From Demetria terragena DSM 11295 (GTDB lineage Bacteria > Actinomycetota > Actinomycetes > Actinomycetales > Dermatophilaceae), in assembly GCF_000376825.1 (NCBI RefSeq), contig NZ_AQXW01000004.1:1240001-1304000 (forward strand): a stretch of 64,000 bases of DNA, read 5' to 3'. A program made the position numbers and the translations under genes. Positions 1 to 9,436 of this stretch are shown piece after piece. The notes beneath the pieces were generated by a model. It searched no databases. It was not told where the DNA came from and saw only the letters and a list, made by a program, of their open reading frames with translations. Numbering within the stretch: the stretch's first letter is position 1; every line of letters starts with the position of its first letter.

Positions 1-1157
<1,157 letters not shown>

Positions 1158-1161
<4 letters not shown>

Positions 1162-1664
1162 CCTCCGAGAACTCCGGATTCGACGACCTCCTCTCGGCGA
1201 ATCGCCTTTTTGCAGAAGACTTCTCGCTCGGCGGGTTCGACGGTGTCGCCCGGGCTGGGGTCGGCTTGGTCACCTGCATGGATTCGCGCATCGACCCACT
1301 CGGAATGATCGGGTTGAAACCCGGTGACGCCAAGATCTTCCGCAATCCCGGAGGGCGAGTGACCGAGGCCGCACTGGAGGCGCTTGTCCTGGGATCTCAC
1401 CTGCTCAACGTCGAGCGCATCTTGGTCATCCCACACACTCGCTGCGCAATGGCGTCGGGCACCGAGCAAGAGATTCGGGAACGAGTCACCGCTTCGGCCG
1501 GAGTCGACGCGACATGGCATCGATTCCACGTCATCCACGACCAGGTCCAGGCCCTGACTGAAGACGTCCACAAAGTGCGGAGCCACCCCTTGGTGAAGCA
1601 GGGCACTGTCGTCGGCGGGTTTATCTATGACGTCGATACGGGCCTGCTGACCCAGCATGCCTAG
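1158..1664 (+). CDS. Beta-class carbonic anhydrase
   Basis: Zinc enzyme of 168 aa that hydrates CO2 to bicarbonate. Zinc ligands are visible: Cys40 with the Asp42/Arg44 dyad in VTCMDSR, then His93 and Cys96 in [14 protein letters not shown] is also typical of the short actinobacterial beta-CA branch. The start ATG overlaps the fumarase stop, and the 3' end overlaps the MOSC gene by 8 nt, so the three form a tight operon. The context suggests a housekeeping role in supplying bicarbonate next to central carbon metabolism; this is inference. No signal peptide is present, so it is cytosolic. Confidence 0.93.
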
Positions 1665-2517
1665 GCCCAAGGTCGTCGGCCTCAACATTCATCCTGTCAA
1701 GAGCACCGAAGCCCGGCCCCTCAGTCAGACGGTCGTCAGCGCGGTGGGACTGCGTGGCGATCGCGAATGGATGGTCGTCAACACCGCCGGTGAGTTGGTC
1801 AGCGCACGAGACCTTCCAGCGCTGCTTGGTATCGCTGCTGCCACGCCTATTACCGACCCCGGCTTAGGCTGCGACCTGCGCCTCACCGCACCCGGTGCCT
1901 CATCACTGGAGGTTGCGACTCCAACCGGACCCGCAATCGACGTGAAGGTGCATCGCACCCCAGTCACGGCGATCCCCTCGGGCCTAGTTGCCGATCGGTG
2001 GATCCGGGCAGTGACCGGTCGCGACGACCTGCGGCTCGTATGGTGCCACCGGCCCAGCCAGCGCCGGCTTGACCCGGCGTGGGCGAAGCCCGAGGACTTC
2101 ACCGCATTCGCGGACAGTTCCCCGATCACCCTTGCCTCAATGACTTCGCTCGGCCAGGTCAACAACTGGATGGTGGAGGCTGCGCTCGAACGCGACTCCG
2201 AGCCACCAGATCACCTGACCATGAAGCGATTTCGGCCAAACATTGTGGTCGATGGCATCCCCGAGCCGTTCGCGGAGGACACCTGGCGCAGCGTGCGGAT
2301 TGGCGAGGTCACGTTCCGCGTCGCGGCGCTCGTCAGCCGTTGCGTCATGACCACCTTTAACCCCGCGACCCTGGAGAAGGGCCACGAGCCGATCAAGACC
2401 CTGGCCCGGCATAGGCGGTGGGATGGCAAGACGTGGTTCGCGATCAAGTTGGTCGCCGAAAACGAAGGCTCCCTGCGCCTCGGCGATGACGTCGAGGTAC
2501 AGGGAGCCCAGAACTGA
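1657..2517 (+). CDS. MOSC domain-containing protein
   Basis: Protein of 286 aa with the MOSC N-terminal beta-barrel (GLNIHPVKS near residue 10, GLRGDREWMVV near 34) followed by the MOSC domain. It contains the RFRPNIVVDG motif and a conserved Cys near CVMTTFNP, the residue that binds sulfur or molybdenum cofactor in mARC/YcbX-like proteins. Such proteins act in molybdenum-cofactor-dependent N-reduction or sulfur transfer; the substrate cannot be told from sequence. It is translated from an ATG inside the last codons of the carbonic anhydrase gene. It converges on ohr with a 2-bp gap. Confidence 0.88.
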   Translation: MPRPKVVGLNIHPVKSTEARPLSQTVVSAVGLRGDREWMVVNTAGELVSARDLPALLGIAAATPITDPGLGCDLRLTAPGASSLEVATPTGPAIDVKVHRTPVTAIPSGLVADRWIRAVTGRDDLRLVWCHRPSQRRLDPAWAKPEDFTAFADSSPITLASMTSLGQVNNWMVEAALERDSEPPDHLTMKRFRPNIVVDGIPEPFAEDTWRSVRIGEVTFRVAALVSRCVMTTFNPATLEKGHEPIKTLARHRRWDGKTWFAIKLVAENEGSLRLGDDVEVQGAQN

Positions 2518-2519
2518 GA

Positions 2520-2936
2520 TCAGCCAGCGCTGACGTTGACCTCAATGTTGCCGCGGGTCGCCTTCGAATAGGGGCACACCTGGTGCGCCTTCTCCACCAA
2601 TTCCTTGGCCTTGGCCTCATCCACTCCCGGGATGTTCGCGACGAGGTCGACCGCAAGGCCGAACCCCGCCTCGGTCTCGCCGAACTTCACCGTCGCGGTG
2701 ACCGTGGACTCGGACGTGTCGAGACCTTCTTTCGAGGCCACCAGGTTGAGCGCACCGCTGAAACAGGCGGAGTATCCCGCGGCGAACAGCGTCTCGGGGT
2801 TCGCCTTCGGGTTGGACGTGCTGCCGGGCTTGCCCAGCGGCAGGTCGACTACGCCATCCTCGCTGGTGACGACACCATCGCGCCCGCCCTTGGCGGTGGC
2901 TGCGGTGGTATATGCGACGTTCTTGACCTGCTCCAT
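2520..2936 (-). CDS. ohr: Organic hydroperoxide resistance protein (Ohr/OsmC family)
   Basis: Thiol peroxidase of 138 aa that reduces organic hydroperoxides in the cytosol. The catalytic pair is visible: Cys58 in GYSACFSGAL and Cys121 in HQVCPYS. The supporting Arg19 (GGRDG) and Glu49 (PETLFAAG) are also present. The pattern fits Ohr rather than OsmC or YhfA. A GAAAGGA Shine-Dalgarno precedes the ATG. No OhrR-type regulator is adjacent, so regulation is not visible here. It ends tail-to-tail with the MOSC gene. Confidence 0.95.
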   Translation of the reverse strand: MEQVKNVAYTTAATAKGGRDGVVTSEDGVVDLPLGKPGSTSNPKANPETLFAAGYSACFSGALNLVASKEGLDTSESTVTATVKFGETEAGFGLAVDLVANIPGVDEAKAKELVEKAHQVCPYSKATRGNIEVNVSAG

Positions 2937-3010
2937 GAATCGTCCTTTCGTGGTTTTAACCGACGTTCGTAGTCAAGCAGCGGACGGATTGCCGACTGCG
3001 CCCTGGGGGC

Positions 3011-4165
3011 CTACACCAAGGTGAACGCTGCAAGGCGGTCGATTGCTTCCCGAACCTCCTCGGGACCTCCCGCAAACGACAGTCGTACGAATCGGTGACC
3101 CTCCACGGGGTCGAAATCGACGCCCGGCGTGATCGCCACTCCCGTACCGTTCAAGACCTCGCGACACCAGGACGTGGAATCGGACGTCAGGTGGCTGACG
3201 TCGCACCAGGCATAGAACGCGCCGTCAGGTGGGGCGTACGAATTGATGCCGAGCTCGGGCAGTCGATCCACCAAGAACTGCCGATTCATGGCGTACCGCT
3301 GCACGTGGCCATCCAGCTCAGCGCGCGCCTCCGGCGAGAAGCAGGCGACCGTGGCGTGCTGTGCCACAGCGGGCGGACAAATGGACAGGTTGCCACTGAG
3401 TAGTTCAACGGGCCGGACGAGCGGCTCAGGCAACAACATCCATCCGAGACGCCATCCCGTCATGGAGAAGTACTTGCTGACCGAGCCGACGACGACCGAC
3501 GAGGTCGAGGTCTGCCACGCGCTAGCGCACTCGCGACCGTACGACACTCCGTGATAAATCTCGTCACTGATCAGCAGGCAGTCGTGGTCTTCGCACCATC
3601 TGGCAATGGCCGCGAGTTCATTGACATCGATGATGGTTCCAGTCGGGTTGGCCGGACTGGCGATGATCAATCCGGCTGGCGGCTCATCGAGTTCCTCAAG
3701 CATCGCTACGGTCGGCTGATAGCGGGTGCTGGGGCCACATTCGAGGTCGTGAACGCGAACTCCGAGCGACTGCAACGTGTTTCGGTAGGCAGGATAGCCC
3801 GGACGAGTCATCGCGACGGTGTCGCCGACGTCGAATGCCGCCAAAAACAGCGCGGCGAAGCCACCCGAAGATCCGGTCGTCACGCACACCTGGTCGGGGT
3901 CGACCTCGATGCCATAGGTCCTCGCGTGATGCTGCGCGATCGCCTCGCGTAGCGGTCGGATTCCGGTTGCTTCGGTGTATCCCAGAACGTCTTCACAGAT
4001 GGCTCGACGCGCGGCCTCGCGCACCACGGCCGGGGCCGGTGTCGACGGCTGACCGGCGCACATCAGGATGACGTCGCCATGCGTGCGCGCTCGATCCGCT
4101 CCTGCCTTGAGCACCTCCATGACGTGGAATGGCTCCACGACGCCACGTTGCGAAGGCGCCCTCAT
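3011..4165 (-). CDS. PLP-dependent aminotransferase, class I/II
   Basis: Fold-type I aminotransferase of 384 aa. Lys231 in GSVSKYFSMTGWRLGW is the PLP Schiff-base lysine. Asn173 (SPANPTGT), Asp201 (ISDEIYH) and Tyr204 are the usual cofactor contacts, and an Arg near the C-terminus (VRLSFAG) should bind the substrate carboxylate. It belongs to the AspC/AAT-like group, but the substrate is not fixed by sequence. GAGGAGA lies upstream of the ATG. It is a single gene between ohr and glmM. Confidence 0.88.
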   Translation of the reverse strand: MRAPSQRGVVEPFHVMEVLKAGADRARTHGDVILMCAGQPSTPAPAVVREAARRAICEDVLGYTEATGIRPLREAIAQHHARTYGIEVDPDQVCVTTGSSGGFAALFLAAFDVGDTVAMTRPGYPAYRNTLQSLGVRVHDLECGPSTRYQPTVAMLEELDEPPAGLIIASPANPTGTIIDVNELAAIARWCEDHDCLLISDEIYHGVSYGRECASAWQTSTSSVVVGSVSKYFSMTGWRLGWMLLPEPLVRPVELLSGNLSICPPAVAQHATVACFSPEARAELDGHVQRYAMNRQFLVDRLPELGINSYAPPDGAFYAWCDVSHLTSDSTSWCREVLNGTGVAITPGVDFDPVEGHRFVRLSFAGGPEEVREAIDRLAAFTLV

Positions 4166-4244
4166 GAGATCTCCTCGCTCTTCATCAGTGCCATCATGAG
4201 CCCTGCCCGAGATGTGAATCGTCCGACGGTGCCCAAAAGGAGTC

Positions 4245-5585
4245 CTACAGCGCGAGCTCTCGCTCGACGACCTTGACCAGGCCCTCGCACACGCTCTGCG
4301 CGCGCTCAGCAGTGTCGGCCTCGACCATCACCCGAACGACCGGCTCCGTGCCGGATTTGCGAAGCAACACTCGCCCGGATGAGCCGAGTTCGGCTGTCAC
4401 CAAGTCGAGTTCGCGTCGTACCTCTGGGTGGCCATCCAGGGAGTCCTTGTCGACGTTCTTGACGTTGATCATGACTTGGGGCATCCGAGTCATCACCGAA
4501 GCCAGTTCGGTCAACGACTTTCCGGTGGCGGCCACCCGGGCAGCAACCATGAGGCCGGTGAGCACTCCATCGCCGGTGGTCCCGTGCTCGAGCATGATGA
4601 CGTGGCCCGACTGCTCCCCACCAAGGGAATATCCGTGGGCGCGCATTTCTTCGAGGACGTAGCGGTCGCCGACGCCCGCCTGGACCACGTTGATGCCTAG
4701 GTCGTGCATCGCGTTGAGCATGCCCAGGTTGCTCATGACCGTGGCCACGAGGGTGTTGTCGACGAGTTGACTCTGCTCCTTGAGGGCGACCGCGAGGATA
4801 GCCATGAGCTGATCGCCGTCGACCTCGTTGCCCTCGCCATCGACGGCGAGGCAACGGTCGGCGTCCCCGTCATGGGCAATGCCGAAGTCGGCATCCTGGG
4901 CCAGGACTGCGACCTGGAGTCGGTCAAGGTGGGTGCTGCCGTAGCCGTCATTGATGTTGAGGCCGTCGGGACGAGCACCGATGGTCACCACGTCGGCGCC
5001 CGCGAGACGGAACACCTCTGGCGAGACCTCGCTCGCCGCACCGTGCGCTGCATCAACGACGATCTTGAGGCCATCGAGACGATTCGGCAGTGCCTTCAAG
5101 AGATGGGACAGGTAGCGCGTGGCCCCGTCGGTCATCTGATGAACGCGACCGACGTCCGCGCCGGTCGGGCGCTGCCAACTCTCGCCCATCGCGGCCTGGA
5201 TGGCGTCTTCGGTCTCATCCGGCAGTTTGTGGCCGCCAGCGGCGAAGAACTTAATGCCGTTATCGGGCATCGCATTGTGCGACGCCGACAGCATGACGCC
5301 GAAGTCGGCACCGGCATCAGCGGTGAGGTACGCCACGGCTGGGGTGGGCACCATTCCGGCGTCGTAGACATCGACGCCAGCCGACGCGAGTCCGGCGACC
5401 ACGGCTGCGGACAAGAACTCCCCCGACGCCCTCGGGTCACGGCCTACGACTGCCTTGGCGCGACGCCCACTGGCACCAGCACCAAGTACTCTGGCCGCCG
5501 CTGCCGAGAGAGACAGCGCCAACTCAGCGGTGATGACGTCATTGGCGCGGCCCCGTACGCCATCGGTTCCGAACAGTCGCGCCAT
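4245..5585 (-). CDS. glmM: Phosphoglucosamine mutase
   Basis: Converts glucosamine-6-phosphate to glucosamine-1-phosphate for UDP-GlcNAc and peptidoglycan synthesis. The protein is 446 aa. The start is ATG 5585 because the family begins [12 protein letters not shown]; a longer frame upstream carries non-homologous residues, and GAAAGG sits just before this ATG. The phosphoserine is Ser102 in LSASHN, the metal loop is DGDADR, and the sugar loop is GGEQSGH. The C-terminal phosphate-binding RKSGTEP is present. It lies downstream of rpsI across a strong hairpin, the common actinobacterial order rplM-rpsI-glmM. Confidence 0.97.
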   Translation of the reverse strand: MARLFGTDGVRGRANDVITAELALSLSAAAARVLGAGASGRRAKAVVGRDPRASGEFLSAAVVAGLASAGVDVYDAGMVPTPAVAYLTADAGADFGVMLSASHNAMPDNGIKFFAAGGHKLPDETEDAIQAAMGESWQRPTGADVGRVHQMTDGATRYLSHLLKALPNRLDGLKIVVDAAHGAASEVSPEVFRLAGADVVTIGARPDGLNINDGYGSTHLDRLQVAVLAQDADFGIAHDGDADRCLAVDGEGNEVDGDQLMAILAVALKEQSQLVDNTLVATVMSNLGMLNAMHDLGINVVQAGVGDRYVLEEMRAHGYSLGGEQSGHVIMLEHGTTGDGVLTGLMVAARVAATGKSLTELASVMTRMPQVMINVKNVDKDSLDGHPEVRRELDLVTAELGSSGRVLLRKSGTEPVVRVMVEADTAERAQSVCEGLVKVVERELAL

Positions 5586-5680
5586 GCGCCCATACCTTTC
5601 GTTAGATCCCCACGAGAGTGCCGTTGACCGATCGGTCCAGCACCATCTGCCCCCAGCAAATGTACTGCCGGGATACGCCG

Positions 5681-5713
5681 AGAGCGGCACCCGGATGGAC
5701 CGGATGCCGCTCT
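5681..5713 (-). terminator. Hairpin terminator after rpsI
   Basis: Arms at 5681-5694 and 5700-5713 (14 bp, one G-T/A-C position) with a 5-nt loop. It lies 55 bp past the rpsI stop and before glmM on the minus strand. There is no U-tract, as is usual in high-GC Actinomycetota. It may end the rplM-rpsI transcript or only attenuate it before glmM. Confidence 0.6.
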
Positions 5714-5767
5714 GGAGTCCACCATTCGCGCGGTGGAGCGAGTCGCCCCACCGACGGAGGGTGTGAC

Positions 5768-6277
5768 TTAGCGCTTGCTGTACTGCGGAGCCTTGCGGGC
5801 CTTCTTGAGACCGGCCTTCTTGCGCTCGGGAACGCGCGCGTCCCGGGTCAAGAAGCCTGCCTTCTTCAACGAGGCGCGGTTGAGCTCTTCGTCAACGGCG
5901 TTCAGCGAACGCGCGACGCCGAGCCGGACGGCACCGGCCTGGCCGGAGGGGCCGCCGCCGTGCACGCGGACGAGGACGTCATAGGCGCCATCGAGCTCAA
6001 GCACGGTGAACGGGTCGTTGACTTCCTGCTGGTGCACCTTGTTGGGGAAGTAGTCCTCCAACGTACGGCCATTGATCTTCCACACGCCGGTGCCGGGGAT
6101 GATGCGCACGCGGGCGATGGCCTGCTTGCGACGGCCGGTACCAGAGCTGGGCGCCGATGCGCTCGGACGGCGCTGCTCGGTCGCGTCGCCGGCGGGGGCG
6201 CCGGTGCTCTCGCTGGTGTATTCGGTCATCTGGGGCTCTTCAGCCTCAAGGGCGTCGAGCTGAGTTTGGTCTGCCAC
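5768..6277 (-). CDS. rpsI: Ribosomal protein S9 (uS9)
   Basis: Small-subunit head protein whose C-terminal tail reaches the P-site tRNA. It has 169 aa. The S9 core starts at [13 protein letters not shown] and ends with the basic tail [11 protein letters not shown]. About 45 N-terminal residues form an acidic, Ala/Ser/Glu-rich extension, as in many actinobacterial S9 proteins. It is the second gene of rplM-rpsI, 41 bp after rplM. Confidence 0.98.
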   Translation of the reverse strand: MADQTQLDALEAEEPQMTEYTSESTGAPAGDATEQRRPSASAPSSGTGRRKQAIARVRIIPGTGVWKINGRTLEDYFPNKVHQQEVNDPFTVLELDGAYDVLVRVHGGGPSGQAGAVRLGVARSLNAVDEELNRASLKKAGFLTRDARVPERKKAGLKKARKAPQYSKR

Positions 6278-6318
6278 GGTTCTCCTCTAAGAATTCTTCA
6301 GCTTGGGGGGCCGGGCGC

Positions 6319-6768
6319 TTACTGCGCGACCTGGTTGATCTCGTACGGCACGGGCTGCTGAGCAGAGTGCGGGTGCTCCGAGCCGGCGTAGACCTTGAGC
6401 TTGCGGAACTGGTCGCGGCCGAGAGAGTTCTTCGGCAGCATGCCGCGGATCGCCTTCTCGACAGCCTTGGCCGGGTCCTTGGCCATGAGCTCGGTGTAAG
6501 AAGTCGCCGTCAATCCACCCGGGAAACCGGAGTGGCGGTAGGCCTTCTTCTTCTGCAACTTGGCGCCAGTCAAGGCCACCTTGTCAGCGTTGATGATGAT
6601 GACGAAGTCGCCGCAGTCGACGTGCGGCGCGAAGATCGGCTTGTGCTTGCCGCGCAGCAGCTGAGCGGTCTGGCTCGCGAGCCGACCGAGCACGACGTCT
6701 TCGGCGTCGATGATGTGCCAGACACGGTCCTGCTGGACATCGGCCGGCTTGGGGGTGAAGGTACGCAC
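6319..6768 (-). CDS. rplM: Ribosomal protein L13 (uL13)
   Basis: Early-assembly 50S protein of 149 aa. GTG 6768 is the start because L13 begins [17 protein letters not shown], and AAAGG lies upstream. A longer frame to 6876 runs through the promoter and leader and is rejected. Signature blocks are [34 protein letters not shown] and RGMLPKN. First gene of rplM-rpsI, divergent from the ArsR-like gene. Confidence 0.97.
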   Translation of the reverse strand: MRTFTPKPADVQQDRVWHIIDAEDVVLGRLASQTAQLLRGKHKPIFAPHVDCGDFVIIINADKVALTGAKLQKKKAYRHSGFPGGLTATSYTELMAKDPAKAVEKAIRGMLPKNSLGRDQFRKLKVYAGSEHPHSAQQPVPYEINQVAQ

Positions 6769-6847
6769 TGGTCGTCGCCTTTGGTCGTTGTTGCTGTGGT
6801 CTGTTGCCCAGGAACACCGCATGACGCGGGCTGAGCACCGATACACC

Positions 6848-6876
6848 ATGTTACGGAGGTTAAGAGCGCCACCCAA
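6848..6876 (-). promoter_or_regulatory. rplM-rpsI promoter
   Basis: On the minus strand, TTGGGT (6871-6876) and TAACAT (6848-6853) are separated by 17 bp. They lie about 80 bp upstream of the rplM GTG. Predicted transcript start is near 6841, giving a leader of about 70 nt. Confidence 0.55.
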
Positions 6877-6945
6877 ATCCGATCGAAACCCTCAGACCCC
6901 TTGAATGCCAACGGTTTTGCACCATCACCTCGACCACCTCCTGCC

Positions 6946-6981
6946 TTGCCCTCCGCAGATTACACAATTATTGTGCAATCT
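6946..6981 (+). promoter_or_regulatory. Promoter with palindromic operator for the ArsR-like gene
   Basis: TTGCCC (6946-6951) and TATTGT (6969-6974) are 17 bp apart. The -10 box lies inside a perfect palindrome, CACAAT-T-ATTGTG, at 6963-6975. The GTG start follows 7 nt after the -10 box, so the mRNA is probably leaderless. A repressor on the palindrome would block polymerase. Self-regulation by the adjacent HTH protein is the simplest reading. Confidence 0.55.
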
Positions 6982-7533
6982 GTGACGACTTCGCCGGGAC
7001 CGAACCAGCCGCAATGGCGACTCCTTGCGCACCCGCTTCGATCTCGCATCGTGGCTCATCTTCGACTGCACGGCGGCGCCACCGGCACCGAACTGGCCCA
7101 GGCGCTGGGCACGCATACCGGCGCCACGAGCTACCACGTACGCGTCCTGGCTGAGGCTGGCCTAGTCGAGGACACCGGGCTCGGCAATGCCAAGACTCGC
7201 GTCTGGGCGCTCGCCGACAACGACGACGAACTCGATAGCGACCCCGGCGACGCCGATGATGAGGGAATGGGCGGCTGGCTTGCCCACGACTACGTCGACC
7301 ACTTCGCCGAGAAGGCGCACTCGTTCATCGACCGCGCCCATGAGTGGGAACCGGTGTGGCAGGACGAGTGCGGACTTGAGGACGGCCTCGTCTTGGTCAG
7401 CGAGGAACAGCTCGCGGCGCTTCGCACCGAACTCGAGGAGGTCGTAGCGCGCTACCGCAGGATGGGCGCCGGGACGCCGGGCGCGCGACGGGTGGCCGCA
7501 TACACGGCGCTGCTCCCGATCGACCCGCGCTAG
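6982..7533 (+). CDS. ArsR/GntR-like winged-helix transcriptional regulator
   Basis: DNA-binding protein of 183 aa. The winged helix is near residues 10-75: LAHPLRSRIVAHLRLHG, then the recognition helix around ATSYHVRVLAEAGLVED. The C-terminal half is acidic with a helical region, as in 'helix-turn-helix domain-containing protein' members of ArsR family HTH_20. GTG 6982 is chosen because no Shine-Dalgarno is seen and a -10 box lies 7 nt upstream; a TTG at 6901 would add residues translated through the promoter. The ligand is unknown. No metal-binding Cys pair of classical ArsR is present. Confidence 0.75.
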   Translation: MTTSPGPNQPQWRLLAHPLRSRIVAHLRLHGGATGTELAQALGTHTGATSYHVRVLAEAGLVEDTGLGNAKTRVWALADNDDELDSDPGDADDEGMGGWLAHDYVDHFAEKAHSFIDRAHEWEPVWQDECGLEDGLVLVSEEQLAALRTELEEVVARYRRMGAGTPGARRVAAYTALLPIDPR

Positions 7534-7601
7534 TCGCCTCGGGCAGCGCGGGCTATCGCCCGACGAGAACAGAGATTGTGACTCAAGCCTTCCGCTGATT
7601 A

Positions 7602-7617
7602 TGTGACCCAGGTCACC
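7602..7617 (+). promoter_or_regulatory. CRP/GlxR-like site
   Basis: TGTGA (7602-7606) and TCACC (7612-7616) are spaced by 6 nt, inside the palindrome GTGACC-CA-GGTCAC (7603-7616). This matches the cAMP-receptor consensus TGTGA-N6-TCACA at 9 of 10 positions. It lies about 40 bp before the dehydrogenase start. Confidence 0.5.
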
Positions 7618-7652
7618 GACAAGCGGTCGCGAACTCTCACCGAGGAGAAGGC

Positions 7653-8492
7653 ATGAGCAACAGCACGGCATCACATCAGTCCACTGTCGAAGCAGCAAAG
7701 GCGAAAGCGCCAGCTGGCCAGCGCGTCGCCGTCGTGACCGGCGCCGCACGAGGAATCGGCCTGGGCATTGCAGAGCGACTCGGCCGGGACGGGTTCCACG
7801 TCGTGGTTGCAGACCTCCCCGGCATGCGTGCCGAGAGCGACAAGGTCGTTGACACCATCACCACTGCGGGCGGCACAGCCACCGCCGCCGACGTCGACGT
7901 CTCCGATGAGTCCGCCGTCGAAGCACTGATCCAGGCGGCAGTCCAGGCCGGCGGGCACCTGGACGTCTTTGTCGCGAACGCAGGCATCGCCCAGGTCGAA
8001 GAGATGCTCAACTACGACTCGGCCGACTTCCAAAAGATCGTCGCTGTCAATCTGACCGGCGTCTACAACAGTTATCGCCAGGCGGCCCTGCAGATGGTGC
8101 GGCAGGGGCACGGCGGCAAGATCATCGGCGCCGCGTCGATCGTGGCGTTCCGACCGTTCGCCCTCCTCGGGCCCTACTCCGCCACCAAGTGGGCGGTCCG
8201 CGGCCTCACCCAAGCCGCGGCCATGGAGTGGGCGGAGCATGGCATCACGGTGAACGCGTACGGACCCGGAATCGTCGGGACAGCGATGTGGGACCTCATT
8301 GACGAGAAGCTTGCCGCTAAAAACGGACAGCAACAGGGCGAGGCCATCGCCGAGAATGCCCAATCAATCCAACTCGGCCGAGTCTCAGAGCCGCGCGACG
8401 TGGCACAACTGGTGGCCTACCTGGCCGGTGAAGACTCGGACTACGTCACCGGGCAGACCATCCTGGTCGACGGCGGGATCCAGTTCAGTTGA
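7653..8492 (+). CDS. Short-chain dehydrogenase, acetoin reductase / 2,3-butanediol dehydrogenase type
   Basis: Classical SDR of 279 aa. The NAD(P) motif is TGAARGIG at 29-36, NAG is at 109-111, and the catalytic residues are Ser162, Tyr175 and Lys179 (YSATK). The block NAYGPGIVGTAMWDLID resembles acetoin/diacetyl reductases (BudC), so reduction of diacetyl or acetoin is likely, though not proven. There is an N-terminal extension of about 20 residues before the Rossmann fold. GAGGAGAAGG precedes the ATG. A CRP-like site upstream suggests carbon control. It stands alone and converges on the ABC permease gene. Confidence 0.85.
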   Translation: MSNSTASHQSTVEAAKAKAPAGQRVAVVTGAARGIGLGIAERLGRDGFHVVVADLPGMRAESDKVVDTITTAGGTATAADVDVSDESAVEALIQAAVQAGGHLDVFVANAGIAQVEEMLNYDSADFQKIVAVNLTGVYNSYRQAALQMVRQGHGGKIIGAASIVAFRPFALLGPYSATKWAVRGLTQAAAMEWAEHGITVNAYGPGIVGTAMWDLIDEKLAAKNGQQQGEAIAENAQSIQLGRVSEPRDVAQLVAYLAGEDSDYVTGQTILVDGGIQFS

Positions 8493-8527
8493 CCTGCGTC
8501 TCCACGCGTTGAGGCGTCGGCGTCACG

Positions 8528-9436
8528 TCAGGATGTGATGTCCTTGCGGTCGAAGCGCAGCCAGGCCAGCCCGAGGAAGACGGCGGTGTAGGCCAGCGCC
8601 ACGCCCGAGCCGCGCATCATGTCGTCCCACGCGATCGGGTCGCTGAGCGCGTCCACCCAGGCGTACGCGAACCGGGTGGGAAGGTAGTCGCGGTACTGCC
8701 CGAGCGCGGTGATCTGATCAAGGATGTTGCTGACGACCGCGATCATGACGGCGCCGCCGACGGCTCCCAGCGGATTGTCGACGCTCACGCTCAGGAGGAA
8801 GGCCAGGGCGGCGTACACCATCAACTGGATACACACATATCCCACGATGACCAGCAGTCGCACCGCCGACTCTCCACTGTCGAACGCGCCACCGATCGGC
8901 GAGCGTACGGGTGACCAGCCGAAGAACAGTCCTCCGACCAGCAGGCTCCACACGGGCAGGAAAAGGTTCGCGGCGACACACAGCCCGCCGGCCACGATGA
9001 GTTTTTGGCGGAGCAGCCGTGCCCTCGGTACGGGCTGAGCCAGGAGGTAGCGCAGCGATGACCAGCTCGCCTCGCTGGCAACGGTGTCGCCGCAGAACAG
9101 GGCGACCACGACCACCAGCAGGAATCCGACCGAGACGAACTCGGTAAACAGCGCAAAATTGAACCCGCCCGACGTCGCCAGCGCGACCAACTCGGGTGCG
9201 CCGTCGCCAGCGTCACCTCCCACCTGAAAGGCGATCGCAATGATGATTGGCAGCAGGGTCAGCAACCCGAACACGACCTGAGTTCGCCGCCGCCGGACCT
9301 GACGGACGAACTCCACTCGCAGTCGCAGGGTGCGCCGCGGGTTGAACCGCGGAGCCTGTTCGGCCGGCCGCTCGGCCAACCGCGCGTGCACACCTCTCCG
9401 GGTAGCCGCCATGTCCGACAGCTCGCGCTCACTCAT
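8528..9436 (-). CDS. ABC-2-type transporter permease
   Basis: Integral membrane protein of 302 aa with about six hydrophobic segments (for example VFGLLTLLPIIIAIAFQVG and FVSVGFLLVVVVALFC). It has a soluble N-terminal stretch of about 60 residues. ATG 9436 is chosen because AAAGGAGA lies just upstream; it overlaps the stop of the hydrolase-ATPase gene by 8 nt. The two genes clearly form an exporter, with this protein as the channel and the fused gene supplying the ATPase. The substrate is unknown; drug, peptide or lipid export is typical of the family. Confidence 0.88.
   Translation of the reverse strand: MSERELSDMAATRRGVHARLAERPAEQAPRFNPRRTLRLRVEFVRQVRRRRTQVVFGLLTLLPIIIAIAFQVGGDAGDGAPELVALATSGGFNFALFTEFVSVGFLLVVVVALFCGDTVASEASWSSLRYLLAQPVPRARLLRQKLIVAGGLCVAANLFLPVWSLLVGGLFFGWSPVRSPIGGAFDSGESAVRLLVIVGYVCIQLMVYAALAFLLSVSVDNPLGAVGGAVMIAVVSNILDQITALGQYRDYLPTRFAYAWVDALSDPIAWDDMMRGSGVALAYTAVFLGLAWLRFDRKDITS

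Noticed and set aside
4704-5627. A 307-codon plus-strand open frame over glmM
   Set aside because: It mirrors glmM codons and has no recognisable domain or ribosome-binding site.
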